Shown one piece after another: positions 51,978-59,907 of a stretch of DNA of 64,000 nucleotides (position 1 is the first letter of the stretch; each line of letters opens with the position of its first letter). Source of the stretch: Caldimonas brevitalea. Lineage in GTDB: Bacteria; Pseudomonadota; Gammaproteobacteria; Burkholderiales; Burkholderiaceae_C. The notes under the pieces were generated by a model, which was given only the letters and a program-made list of their open reading frames with translations, was not told where the DNA came from and ran no database searches. The translations under genes were made by a program, and so were the position numbers. Location of the stretch: contig NZ_CP011371.1 of NCBI RefSeq assembly GCF_001017435.1, positions 4,340,001 through 4,404,000 of the forward strand, in the 5' to 3' direction.

Positions 51978-53284
51978 GACGTCAGGGCTTCCAAATGACT
52001 GCGGGTTTCGGCCAATGGCGCCGCTTCGCGGGTGCCCTGGCGCAAAAAGGCTTCGATGCGGGGGTACAGCGACACCGCCCGGTCGGTCAGCGGATCGGCA
52101 CCGGGCACATACGCGCCGAGCGGGATCAAGTCGCGCACCTGGGCATGGCGGGCCGCCATTTCCTTCAGGCCGCGCGCGGCGCGCAGATGCGACTCGGGCA
52201 CGATCTGCGCCATGCAGCGGCTCACCGAAGCGGCGATGTCGATCGCCGGGTAGTGACCGCGCTCGGCGAGTTCGCGCGTCAGCACGATGTGGCCGTCGAG
52301 GATGGCGCGCGCGGTGTCGACCACCGGGTCCTGCTGGTCGTCGCCTTCGGCCAGCACGGTGTAGATGGCGCTCATGCTGCCGCGGTCGTGCTCGCCGTTG
52401 CCGGCGGCCTCGACCAGCTGCGGCAGCAGGCTGAACACCGACGGCGGATAACCACGCGTGGCCGGCGGCTCGCCGAGGGCCAACGCCACTTCGCGACGTG
52501 CCATGGCATAACGTGTCAGCGAGTCGACCAGCAGCAGCACATGCTGGCCCTGGTCGCGGAAGTGCGCGGCGATGGTGTGGCACAGCTCGGTCGCCATCAG
52601 CCGCATCAACGGCGATTCGTCGGCCGGTGCGACCACCACGACGGCGCGCTTCAGGCCTTCTTCGCCAAGCGACATCTCGATGAACTCGCGCACCTCGCGG
52701 CTGCGCTCGCCGATCAGGCCCACCACCACCACGTCGGCCACCGTCTGCCGGGTCATCAGGCCCAGCAGCACGCTCTTGCCGACGCCGCTGCCGGCGAACA
52801 GGCCGACACGCTGGCCCTTGCCGAGCGTCAACATGCCGTTGATGGCGCGCACGCCGACGTCGAGCGTCTCGCGCACCGGCTGCTTGCGCAGCGGGTGGAC
52901 GCGCGGCGGGTGCGCCGGCAGCGGATGTTCGCCGCCCAGGCGGCCACGGTCGTCGAGCGGTTCGCCCATGCCGTTGACCACACGGCCCAGCCACGACGGG
53001 CCGATCATCAGATTCGATTTGTCCGGGCCGGGCAACACCCGCGCACCCGTGACCAGGCCGTTCGGCTTCTTGAACGGCATCAGGTAGGAGGTCTCGTTGC
53101 GAAAGCCCACTGCCTGGGCAGCCAGCCACTCGCCCGAGGCGGTCTCGATGCGGCAGCGCTGGCCGGTCTGCAGCGGGCAGCCGACACTTTCGAGCAGCAG
53201 CCCCGAAGCGCCGACCAACCGGCCAGTGGGGGTGGCCACCGGCACGCTGTCGAGTTCGAGCTTGCGCAGCACGTCGGCGATCAC
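51974..53284 (-). CDS. fliI: Flagellum-specific ATPase FliI
   Basis: A 436-residue ATPase of the export apparatus. It has Walker A GLFAGSGVGKSVLLGLM (about 163-172), GLIGERSREVREFIE, Walker B HVLLLVDSLTRYAMARREVALALGEPPATRGYPPSVF, and the C-terminal VPESHLRAARGLKEMAARHAQVRDLI. A GTG start at 53284 with a textbook GGAGGTGA upstream overlaps the fliH stop. FliI is a hexamer at the cytoplasmic face, regulated by FliH and FliJ encoded on either side. Confidence 0.96.
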   Translation of the reverse strand: MIADVLRKLELDSVPVATPTGRLVGASGLLLESVGCPLQTGQRCRIETASGEWLAAQAVGFRNETSYLMPFKKPNGLVTGARVLPGPDKSNLMIGPSWLGRVVNGMGEPLDDRGRLGGEHPLPAHPPRVHPLRKQPVRETLDVGVRAINGMLTLGKGQRVGLFAGSGVGKSVLLGLMTRQTVADVVVVGLIGERSREVREFIEMSLGEEGLKRAVVVVAPADESPLMRLMATELCHTIAAHFRDQGQHVLLLVDSLTRYAMARREVALALGEPPATRGYPPSVFSLLPQLVEAAGNGEHDRGSMSAIYTVLAEGDDQQDPVVDTARAILDGHIVLTRELAERGHYPAIDIAASVSRCMAQIVPESHLRAARGLKEMAARHAQVRDLIPLGAYVPGADPLTDRAVSLYPRIEAFLRQGTREAAPLAETRSHLEALTS

Positions 53285-53970
53285 GGTGTCACCTCCGCGG
53301 CCTCGGCGCCGGGCAGCAGCTGCGCGGCGATCTGTTCCATGCTGGCGGCCAGCCGCTGCCGGCAGCCTGCGTCGGCCTCGCGGCCGTCGGCCTTGACGCG
53401 GCACTCGCCCGACTCCAAGCGGGGGTCGGGGATCAAACGCCAGCGTTGTGCACGCTCGGGGTCCAGCTCGGCGATACGCTGGGCTTCCTCGGGGTTGAGG
53501 TAGACCTCGACACCCTCACGCACCGGCGGCATCGTGGCCAGGGTCTCGTCGACCAGCGCGAGCAGCTGCACGGGCTGCAGGGCCAGTTCGCAGCGGATCA
53601 CCTGGCGCGCCACGCGCGCCACCAGCTCGACCACTTCCTTGCGCAACGCGGTCTGGTAGTCGGACTGCAGCTGCTGCAGGCCCTCGAGCATCGCGTCGAG
53701 CGGGCGGGTCAGCGACTCGAAGCGGGCCAGTGCCTCGCGCCGAGCGTCGTCGCGGCCGGCGGCAAGGCCGGCCTCGCGGCCTTCGGCGTGGCCTTCTTCG
53801 CGGCCGCGCTGTTGGCCACTCTCGTAGCCTTCGCGGTAGCCGCGGTCCAGCCCCTGCTGGAAACCTTCGGCCAGCGAGGTCTGCACGTGCACCGACGCGC
53901 CAGGCTGCAGCGCCACGCCCGAGGCGAGCTGCGACAGCGGCGGGAAACGGTGCGGCCGGTGGTGTTTCAT
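53281..53970 (-). CDS. fliH: Flagellar assembly protein FliH
   Basis: A 229-residue FliI regulator. It has the N-terminal GxxxG-type repeat region GFQQGLDRGYREGYESGQQRGREEGHAEGREAGLAAG, typical of FliH. The C-terminal domain follows: VVELVARVARQVIRCELALQPVQLLALVDETLATMP, VYLNPEEAQRIAELDP and ESGECRVKADGREADAGCRQRL. The ATG overlaps the fliG stop and the TGA overlaps the fliI GTG, so the three genes are translationally chained. Confidence 0.93.
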   Translation of the reverse strand: MKHHRPHRFPPLSQLASGVALQPGASVHVQTSLAEGFQQGLDRGYREGYESGQQRGREEGHAEGREAGLAAGRDDARREALARFESLTRPLDAMLEGLQQLQSDYQTALRKEVVELVARVARQVIRCELALQPVQLLALVDETLATMPPVREGVEVYLNPEEAQRIAELDPERAQRWRLIPDPRLESGECRVKADGREADAGCRQRLAASMEQIAAQLLPGAEAAEVTP

Positions 53971-55004
53971 TCGACCACCGCCTCGGCGAACAGCTGCACC
54001 TCGATCTCGCCGGCGTCGGCCAGCGCCTTGACCTGCGCCATGATTTCCTGGCGGGTCTGCTCGACGCGGCTGAGCGGCACCGGGCCGTTGCGGCGCATGG
54101 TGTCTTCGAAGGCCTGCGCCTGGCGGCGCGGCATCGAGCGCAGCACCGCATCGCGCACCGCCGGCTCGGCGCCCTTGAGCGCGATCGCCCACTGGTCGAG
54201 CGGCACCTCTTCGATGATGCGGGTCAGCACCGCCTCGGTCTGGCGCGACAGCACGAAGAAGTCATACATGCTGACTTCGATCTTGGACACCACCTCGGGG
54301 TCGCGCGCGCGCAGCAACTCGACCATCTGCTGGCGGTTGCCGGGCAAGCGGTTCAGGATCTCGGCGGCCTGGCGCACACCTTCGACGCTGGCGCTCTGGT
54401 GGCCCAGGCCCTCGAGGCAGCGGTCGACCAGCGCGTCGAGTTCTTCGAGCAGCTCGCGGTCGATGTCGCCCAAACGGGCCACTTGCAGCAGCACCAGGTC
54501 GCGGCCTTCGGCGGGCAGCGCCTCGACCACGTCGCCCGCCAGCGCGGGCGGCAAGAAGGCGATGAACACCGCTTGCATGCACACGTGCTCGCCGGCGATA
54601 CGCTCGGCCAGCCACTTCGGTGCGGCCCACTGCAGTCGCGCCATCTTGGGACGGATGGCGTCGCCGTAGATGCTGTCGAGCACGTTGTTGGCCACGTCGC
54701 TGCCGAGCGCGAGATCGAGCGAGCGCTTCAGGAAGGCACGCGACGCGCCGTGCACGCCGCTCTGCTGCCGGTAGTCGTCGAAGAAGTGCGTGATCGCGGA
54801 CTTGACCGACTCGACCTTGATGCCGCTCAGGCGCGACATCACCTGCGTCAGCTCGAGCAGCTCTTCGCGCGACAGGCAGCGCAGCACCGCGGCCGCGGGC
54901 TCCTCGCCCATGCTCAACAGCACGATGGCGGCTTGCTCGATCTGGCTGGGCGCACCGTTCGACTCGGCGCGGTCGGCGGCTTGCGGTTTATTCAGCTCGG
55001 CCAT
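53967..55004 (-). CDS. fliG: Flagellar motor switch protein FliG
   Basis: A 345-residue C-ring protein. The N-terminal FliF-binding part has QAAIVLLSMGEEPAAAVLRCLSREEL. The middle has AEILNRLPGNRQQMVELLRARDPEVVSKIEVSMYDFFVLS (EHPQ-equivalent region nearby). The C-terminal torque helix is LDQWAIALKGAEPAVRDAVLRSMPRRQAQAFEDTMRRNGPVPLSRVEQTRQEI. It interacts with MotA. It overlaps the end of fliF by 17 bp. The length matches the family. Confidence 0.95.
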   Translation of the reverse strand: MAELNKPQAADRAESNGAPSQIEQAAIVLLSMGEEPAAAVLRCLSREELLELTQVMSRLSGIKVESVKSAITHFFDDYRQQSGVHGASRAFLKRSLDLALGSDVANNVLDSIYGDAIRPKMARLQWAAPKWLAERIAGEHVCMQAVFIAFLPPALAGDVVEALPAEGRDLVLLQVARLGDIDRELLEELDALVDRCLEGLGHQSASVEGVRQAAEILNRLPGNRQQMVELLRARDPEVVSKIEVSMYDFFVLSRQTEAVLTRIIEEVPLDQWAIALKGAEPAVRDAVLRSMPRRQAQAFEDTMRRNGPVPLSRVEQTRQEIMAQVKALADAGEIEVQLFAEAVVE

Positions 55005-56730
55005 GCTTTTGCATCCACTGCTTGACGACTTCGGCGACGCGCTCGGGCTCCTTGCCCGCGAGCACCTTCAGGTGATCGACCATCACGTCGACCGGCGAGC
55101 CTGCCGGCGGCAGGTCGTAGTTCTCCAGCAAGGGCACCACCGGCATGCCGCCGCTGCCCTCGGCTGCGGCATCGGCCTGCAGCGCCGGCGTGCCCATCGG
55201 CATCGCGATGGCGGCACCGGCCGGTGCGGCCAGCGCGCCTGCGCCATGGATGTCGCCCTTCTCACGTCCGCCGCCCGGCAGTTGCGCCATCGGCGGCGTG
55301 GGGATCTCGCGGGCCTGCACCGGCACCACGGCACGCTGCAGCATCTTCAGCAGCGGGCGCAGCACCAGCAGGTAGCCGAACAGCGCGGCCAACGGCGTGA
55401 GCAGCCACGAGCCCAGATCGACAAAGTTGTCGCGCTGCTCCCACCAGGCCTGCACCGGCACCTTGGGTTGGGCCGGGAAGGCCACCGACGTGACGGCGAG
55501 TTGGTCGCCGCGTTGGGCGTCGATCGCGAGGCCGGTGCTCAGCATCTTTTCGATGCTGGCGATCTCGGCGGGGGTCCAGCTGCCCTTGCCCGAAGGCGCG
55601 GCGGCGTTGTTCAGCATCACCGCCACACCCAGCTTGGCGAGCCGGCCGCGGCTGCGCTTGATGCGCGTGACGCTGCGGTCGTAGGCGTACTGGCGGGTGG
55701 TGGCGTTGTTCTTGTGGGCCGGCGCACCATCGACGGAGGCCGAGGCCGCTTCCGCCGCAGCCACCGGGCGGTTGCTCAGCGAGCCGGGCACGCCGAGCGG
55801 GATCGGGTTGCGGTCCAGCTGCTCGCGCATCGCCTCGTTGGTGACCTTGGGCGTCTCGCCGTAGCGCTCGTGCGTCTCTTCGACGCGGTCGTTGTCGACC
55901 ACCGCCGTGACGCTGAGCTTGTAGTTGTCTTCACCCAGCACCGGCGCGAGCAGCTCGCGCACGTTGCGGCGCACTTCGTCCTGGGCGCGGCGGGTGGCAT
56001 CGTCGGCATTCGCGCTGGCGTCGAAACCTTCGGTCAGGTCGACCCGGGCCGACAGCAGGTTGCCGGCCTGGTCGACCAGGCTGACGCGCTGCGGGTCGAG
56101 GCTGGCGACGCTGCCCGACACCAGCTTGATGATGGCGGCGATCTGCTCGGCGGTGAGCGAACGGCCGGGCTTGAGCGACACCACCACCGAGGCGGAGCTC
56201 TGCGAGCCGTCGCTGACCACGAACGACGAGGACTTGGCGATCGACACGTGCACACGCGCCGAGTCGACCGCGTCGAGCGACTTGATGCTGACGGCCAGCT
56301 CACCTTCGATGCCGCGGCGGAAGCGCACGTCCTGCACGAACTGGCTGACCCCCAGCGGATCGCTGCGGTCCATCAGTTCGAGACCGGCGGGCAGTTGCGC
56401 CACGACACCCTTGGAGGCGAGCAGCATGCGCACCCGGCCCAGTTCGGACTCGGGCACCAGCACCTGGCCGCTGTCGGGATGCAAACGGTAGGGCACCTGC
56501 TCGGCGTCCAGCACCGACATCATGTCGGACGCGGCCACCTTTTCACGTGCGCCGAACACCGGCTTGTAGGTGGCTTGGTCGCGCCACAGCAGCATCATCA
56601 CGACGGCCGTGACGGCCACCGCGAGCACGACCAGCGGCAACAAGCGGTTCAGCAGCCCGGCGGGCAGCACGATGCGCACGCCTGCCGGCGCGACCCGCTG
56701 CAGGCCGTTCTTCACGAAAGCATTCAACAC
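54988..56730 (-). CDS. fliF: Flagellar MS-ring protein FliF
   Basis: A 580-residue inner-membrane ring protein. Helix 1 lies at about 28-48 (LLPLVVLAVAVTAVVMMLLW). YscJ/FliF ring-building motifs follow (VPYRLHPDSGQVLVPESELGRVRMLLASKGVV, FVQDVRFRRGIEGELAVSIKSLDAVDSARVHVSI, ASVVVSLKPGRSLTAEQIAAI), and helix 2 lies at about 435-455. The C-terminus VDHLKVLAGKEPERVAEVVKQWM binds FliG. The start is GTG 56730 with CAGGAAAC upstream; no better in-frame start exists. Confidence 0.95.
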   Translation of the reverse strand: MLNAFVKNGLQRVAPAGVRIVLPAGLLNRLLPLVVLAVAVTAVVMMLLWRDQATYKPVFGAREKVAASDMMSVLDAEQVPYRLHPDSGQVLVPESELGRVRMLLASKGVVAQLPAGLELMDRSDPLGVSQFVQDVRFRRGIEGELAVSIKSLDAVDSARVHVSIAKSSSFVVSDGSQSSASVVVSLKPGRSLTAEQIAAIIKLVSGSVASLDPQRVSLVDQAGNLLSARVDLTEGFDASANADDATRRAQDEVRRNVRELLAPVLGEDNYKLSVTAVVDNDRVEETHERYGETPKVTNEAMREQLDRNPIPLGVPGSLSNRPVAAAEAASASVDGAPAHKNNATTRQYAYDRSVTRIKRSRGRLAKLGVAVMLNNAAAPSGKGSWTPAEIASIEKMLSTGLAIDAQRGDQLAVTSVAFPAQPKVPVQAWWEQRDNFVDLGSWLLTPLAALFGYLLVLRPLLKMLQRAVVPVQAREIPTPPMAQLPGGGREKGDIHGAGALAAPAGAAIAMPMGTPALQADAAAEGSGGMPVVPLLENYDLPPAGSPVDVMVDHLKVLAGKEPERVAEVVKQWMQKHGRAE

Positions 56731-56754
56731 GACGCGGTTTCCTGACGGGCGGGT

Positions 56755-57093
56755 TTACAGCTGCAGCTTGATCAGCTCGTCCATCGCGCCGACCACTTTG
56801 TTGCGCAACTGGGTCAGCATCGCGAAGGACAGGCTGGCTTCCTGGCTGGCGAGCATGGCGCCCACCAGGTCGTCGCTGCGGCCGCTGTCGACCGCGGCCA
56901 TGCGGTCTTCCGCCGCCCGCTCTTGCGCGTCGACGCTCTTGACCGCTTCCTTGAGGCTGTCCATGAAGCCACCCACGCTTGCGGGCGCCTCGCCTTCCGC
57001 CGGCGCGGGGGCCGGCATGGCGATGTCGGCCACGTCGGCGCCGATACCGGTGGCGGTACCGGTGCGGACCCAGCTTCCCAAATCAAAGCTCAT
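56755..57093 (-). CDS. fliE: Flagellar hook-basal body adaptor FliE
   Basis: A 112-residue protein linking MS ring and rod. The C-terminal FliE pattern is GFMDSLKEAVKSVDAQERAAEDRMAAVDSGRSDDLVGAMLASQEASLSFAMLTQLRNKVVGAMDELIKLQL. ATG 57093 with AAGGA about 8 nt upstream is preferred over longer in-frame starts. It is the first gene of the fliEFGHIJ operon, 24 bp before fliF, and diverges from the fliM operon. Confidence 0.94.
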   Translation of the reverse strand: MSFDLGSWVRTGTATGIGADVADIAMPAPAPAEGEAPASVGGFMDSLKEAVKSVDAQERAAEDRMAAVDSGRSDDLVGAMLASQEASLSFAMLTQLRNKVVGAMDELIKLQL

Positions 57094-57406
57094 TCTCGGT
57101 TCCTTGTATTCGCTGCGTGCCCGGTTTCGCCAAAGGCAGTTGAAACAGGGCTCTGTTCGGGCAGCGATGTTGCGACCGGAGATAAGCTTGCCGCTAAGGG
57201 GGATGCGGCAGAAGGACACCGGAAAATTCTTATCAAGCCGAGAGTTCGAGCAGGAATTCTCGGTTTTTGGGTGTGGCTGCGAGGTGGCCCTAAAGTTTTC
57301 TTCGCGACCTCATGATCACCCGCTTACGCCAGAGCTGGCGCCATTTCCGGTGGTTTTTCACGGGGCATGCGGCAGCCCGGGAAGCGCTTCACGAATGGCG
57401 CCGCCT

Positions 57407-57425
57407 GATAAGCAAATTCCTTATC
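57407..57425. promoter_or_regulatory. Inverted repeat GATAAG-N7-CTTATC
   Basis: Perfect 6-bp arms (57407-57412 and 57420-57425) flank CAAATTC, in the middle of the fliE/fliM control region. The same hexamers recur at 57181 and 57229, farther apart. A dimeric activator or repressor site is possible. No consensus for a known flagellar regulator is matched with confidence. Confidence 0.3.
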
Positions 57426-57555
57426 TCGTGAAAAAGTCGCTCCCTACAATCCGTCCGCCTGAGAGATCGGATCGCAAATGGAGCCACTGCCGTCGAATAA
57501 GAGACGGCCTCAGCTCCACAAGGCGACCGTTCCAACGAAAAGATTAAATCCGAAT

Positions 57556-57582
57556 TCAAGATTTTTCGAGATTCGACGATAT
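57556..57582 (+). promoter_or_regulatory. Candidate sigma-28 promoter of the fliM-flhA operon
   Basis: TCAAGATT (57556-57563), an 11-bp spacer and GACGATAT (57575-57582) closely follow the enterobacterial sigma-28 layout TAAAGTTT-N11-GCCGATAA, with six of eight -10 positions matching. The predicted start is about 30 bp before the fliM ATG at 57622. It would place the export operon under the FliA of this locus, which is unusual for early genes. Confidence 0.45.
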
Positions 57583-57621
57583 CGCGCCGACCAGACGGCA
57601 CACCCCTAGATCCAGACCGCC

Positions 57622-58485
57622 ATGACACGACCGACGACCCAGCCGACGCCCCATTTGGTGCTCGACCCGTCCCTGCTGGGGCGGCCGGTGCACCGGCTGG
57701 GCGCCTTCAATGAGCGCTGGCGCGAGGACCTGGGCCAATGGCTCAAGGAGGGGCTGAACCGCCGCTACCGGGCCGCCTTCGAGGTCGGTGACGTGACGCT
57801 GGTGCGCGGCGAGCCAGAACCCACGGCGGGCCGCTGGCTCGGCTACTCGCACGCCAAGGGGCCGATCCATTTCGCCATCGAACGCTCGGTGCTCCTGGCC
57901 GTGCTGGCCTACCGCTACGGCGCCCCTGGCGGCTCGCCTGCCGTCGCCGCATCCGCCGACGCACTGCCCGAGACGCGCACCGAAGAACGCCTGGCGACGG
58001 CGCTCGGCCACCATCTGGTCGAGATGCTGGCGGCCCGCATGGCCGCCGGGCTGAGCGAGACCATCGAGTCTCCGGCCGAGCCGGGCTTCAGGGCCAGCGG
58101 GCGGCAGACGCCGCGCGGTGCGGCCTGGACCTTGCGCGCGGCCGTGATCGATGCGGCGATGAACGTCAGCGGCAGCGTTTCGTTCCGACTCGACGACGCC
58201 TGGATGACGCAGCTGCTGAGCCGTTTGGCCCCGCCGCGCAAACGCCCCGCCGACCCTGCCATCGACACGCCGTCGCTGCCGCAGCGACTGCAACTGACGC
58301 TGTCGGCGCGCCTGCTCGAGAAGGAACTGCCGTTGGGCGACCTGATCGAGCTGCGCGTCGGCGACCTGATTCCCGTGCGACTGGGCCCCACCGAGGTGCT
58401 GGTGGACGACGCACGCCTGTTCACCGCGACGGTGGCCGAGCACCAGGGCAAGCTGTGCCTGACCGCTTTCACCGTAGCCGAATGA
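57622..58485 (+). CDS. fliM: Flagellar motor switch protein FliM, short lateral type
   Basis: A 287-residue C-ring protein, shorter than the usual ~330. The start MTRPTTQPTPHLVLDPSLL lacks the N-terminal LSQxEIDALL-type motif that binds phospho-CheY in polar FliM. A CheC-like middle domain runs about 30-200. The C-terminal FliM/FliN (SpoA) domain is LQLTLSARLLEKELPLGDLIELRVGDLIPV, ending DARLFTATVAEHQGKLCLTA. It is the first gene of the plus-strand operon, and its stop overlaps the fliN start (ATGA). Confidence 0.88.
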   Translation: MTRPTTQPTPHLVLDPSLLGRPVHRLGAFNERWREDLGQWLKEGLNRRYRAAFEVGDVTLVRGEPEPTAGRWLGYSHAKGPIHFAIERSVLLAVLAYRYGAPGGSPAVAASADALPETRTEERLATALGHHLVEMLAARMAAGLSETIESPAEPGFRASGRQTPRGAAWTLRAAVIDAAMNVSGSVSFRLDDAWMTQLLSRLAPPRKRPADPAIDTPSLPQRLQLTLSARLLEKELPLGDLIELRVGDLIPVRLGPTEVLVDDARLFTATVAEHQGKLCLTAFTVAE

Positions 58486-58856
58486 AGACCGCCATGGACA
58501 TGACCAGCGACCACACCGCCATCGATTCCCTGCTGGCCGAGGCGAACGAAGCCGGCGCCGAGACGCCGTACGCCGCAGCCGCCGACACGCGTCCCAAGCA
58601 CGACCTGTCGCAGATGATGCGCAAGATCCCGGTCACGCTGACGTTGGAAGTCGGCAGCGCCAAGGTGTCGCTGCACGACCTGGCCAACATCGGCGCCGAC
58701 AGCGTCGTCGAACTCGACACGCTGGCCGGCGAGCCGCTGCTGATCAAGGTCAACGGCACCACCATCGGCCGCGCCGAAGTGGTGGTGGCCGGCGACAACT
58801 ACGCGCTCAAGGTGGTCGAGCTGGGTCAACTCGACCTGGGAGCGCTGGCCGCATGA
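58482..58856 (+). CDS. fliN: Flagellar motor switch protein FliN
   Basis: A 124-residue C-ring protein. The SpoA domain is IPVTLTLEVGSAKVSLHDLANIGADSVVELDTLAGEPLLIKVNGTTIGRAEVVVAGDNYALKVVE. ATG 58482 overlaps the fliM stop; a second in-frame ATG 12 nt later is possible. The stop overlaps fliP (ATGA), so no fliO gene intervenes, as in lateral systems. Confidence 0.95.
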   Translation: MKTAMDMTSDHTAIDSLLAEANEAGAETPYAAAADTRPKHDLSQMMRKIPVTLTLEVGSAKVSLHDLANIGADSVVELDTLAGEPLLIKVNGTTIGRAEVVVAGDNYALKVVELGQLDLGALAA

Positions 58857-59611
58857 AGCTGACGAGAGGCCGGCAGGCCTGGGCCCTGGGGCTCGGCGCC
58901 GCCCTGCTGCTCTCGCCCTCGCTGGCCGGGGCGGGCAGCATCGAGCTGCTGGGCAGCACCACCGGGGGCACGCCCACCGAGTTCACGGTGAAGACCCAGG
59001 TGCTGGTCATCATGACCCTGCTCGGGCTGCTGCCCGCGCTGGTGCTGATGATGACGAGCTTCACGCGCTTCGTGATCGTGCTGTCGCTGCTGCGCCAGGC
59101 CCTCGGCCTGCAGCAAGGCCTGCCCAACCGCATCGTCACCGGCATCGCGCTGATCCTCACGCTGCTGGTGATGCGGCCGGTCGGCGACCAGATCTGGACC
59201 CAAGCCTTCGTGCCCTACGACGAAGACAAGATCGGCCTGACCCAAGCGCTGCAGATCGCCGAAGTGCCGCTGTCGCGCTTCATGCTGGCGCAAACCAGCA
59301 AGGCGTCGCTGGCGCAGATCGTCGGCCTGGCCGGCGCGCCCAAGGTCGAAAAGCCCGAGCAGCATCCGTTCACGGTGAAGCTGGCGGCCTTCGTGCTCAG
59401 CGAGCTGAAAACAGCCTTTCAGATCGGCTGCATGCTGTTCATCCCGTTCCTGGTGATCGACCTGGTGGTGTCGTCGGTGCTGATGGCGATGGGCATGATG
59501 ATGCTGTCGCCGTTGGTGATCTCGCTGCCGCTCAAGCTGCTGCTGTTCGTCCTGGTGGACGGCTGGACGCTCACCGTCAACACGCTCGTGACGAGCATAC
59601 AGGCGTACTGA
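58853..59611 (+). CDS. fliP: Flagellar export gate protein FliP
   Basis: A 252-residue inner-membrane protein with a cleavable signal peptide (WALGLGAALLLSPSLAGA). Hallmark segments are TQVLVIMTLLGLLPALVLMMTSFTRFVIVLSLLRQALGLQQ and PSELKTAFQ-like FVLSELKTAFQIGCMLFIPFLVIDLVVSSVLMAMGMMMLSP. It forms the export-gate core with FliQ and FliR. It is coupled to fliN by ATGA overlap and lies 4 bp before fliQ. Confidence 0.96.
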   Translation: MKLTRGRQAWALGLGAALLLSPSLAGAGSIELLGSTTGGTPTEFTVKTQVLVIMTLLGLLPALVLMMTSFTRFVIVLSLLRQALGLQQGLPNRIVTGIALILTLLVMRPVGDQIWTQAFVPYDEDKIGLTQALQIAEVPLSRFMLAQTSKASLAQIVGLAGAPKVEKPEQHPFTVKLAAFVLSELKTAFQIGCMLFIPFLVIDLVVSSVLMAMGMMMLSPLVISLPLKLLLFVLVDGWTLTVNTLVTSIQAY

Positions 59612-59615
59612 CATC

Positions 59616-59888
59616 ATGCTGACCCCGGACGTTGCCGTCGACCTCGTCGGCGAAAGCCTGCACCTCGTGATGCTGCTGGTCGCCGTGCTGTCGGTGCCCG
59701 GCCTGATCATCGGCCTGCTGGTCAGCCTGTTCCAGGCCGCCACGCAGATCAACGAGCAGACCCTGAGCTTTCTGCCGCGCTTGCTCATCACGCTGCTGGT
59801 GATCACGCTGGCCGGCCGCTGGATGGCCGGCACGCTGATGGACTTCTGCGTCTCGATCTTCGAACGCGCCGCCAGCCTGGTGGGCTGA
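59616..59888 (+). CDS. fliQ: Flagellar export gate protein FliQ
   Basis: A 90-residue protein with two membrane helices (about 15-37 and 50-72). The conserved body is LVMLLVAVLSVPGLIIGLLVSLFQAATQINEQTLSFLPRLL. The length equals the family norm. It lies between fliP and fliR, 19 bp before the latter. Confidence 0.96.
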   Translation: MLTPDVAVDLVGESLHLVMLLVAVLSVPGLIIGLLVSLFQAATQINEQTLSFLPRLLITLLVITLAGRWMAGTLMDFCVSIFERAASLVG

Positions 59889-59907
59889 CCCGGGCTGAGG
59901 GCGTCCT

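Larger units (their letters stand above)
57094..57621. promoter_or_regulatory. Divergent control region between fliE and fliM
   Basis: 528 bp without a gene and distinctly more AT-rich than its surroundings. In lateral loci the regulator gene lafK often sits here; it is absent. Hexamers GATAAG/CTTATC occur at 57181-57186, 57229-57234, 57407-57412 and 57420-57425. A 6-bp dyad CCGAGA/TCTCGG (57238-57243, 57258-57263) is followed by five Ts. A sigma-28-like site lies near fliM and is listed separately. The region probably holds both early promoters and a regulator site. Confidence 0.6.

Noticed and set aside
57094..57200. Sigma-54 promoter upstream of fliE
   Set aside because: A TGGC...GC pair was seen (GG-N9-GC) but the spacing is one base short of the strict GG-N10-GC requirement.
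57238..57268. Hairpin followed by five Ts read as an intrinsic terminator
   Set aside because: The T-run is on the plus strand but no plus-strand gene ends upstream; arms are only 6 bp with a 14-nt loop.
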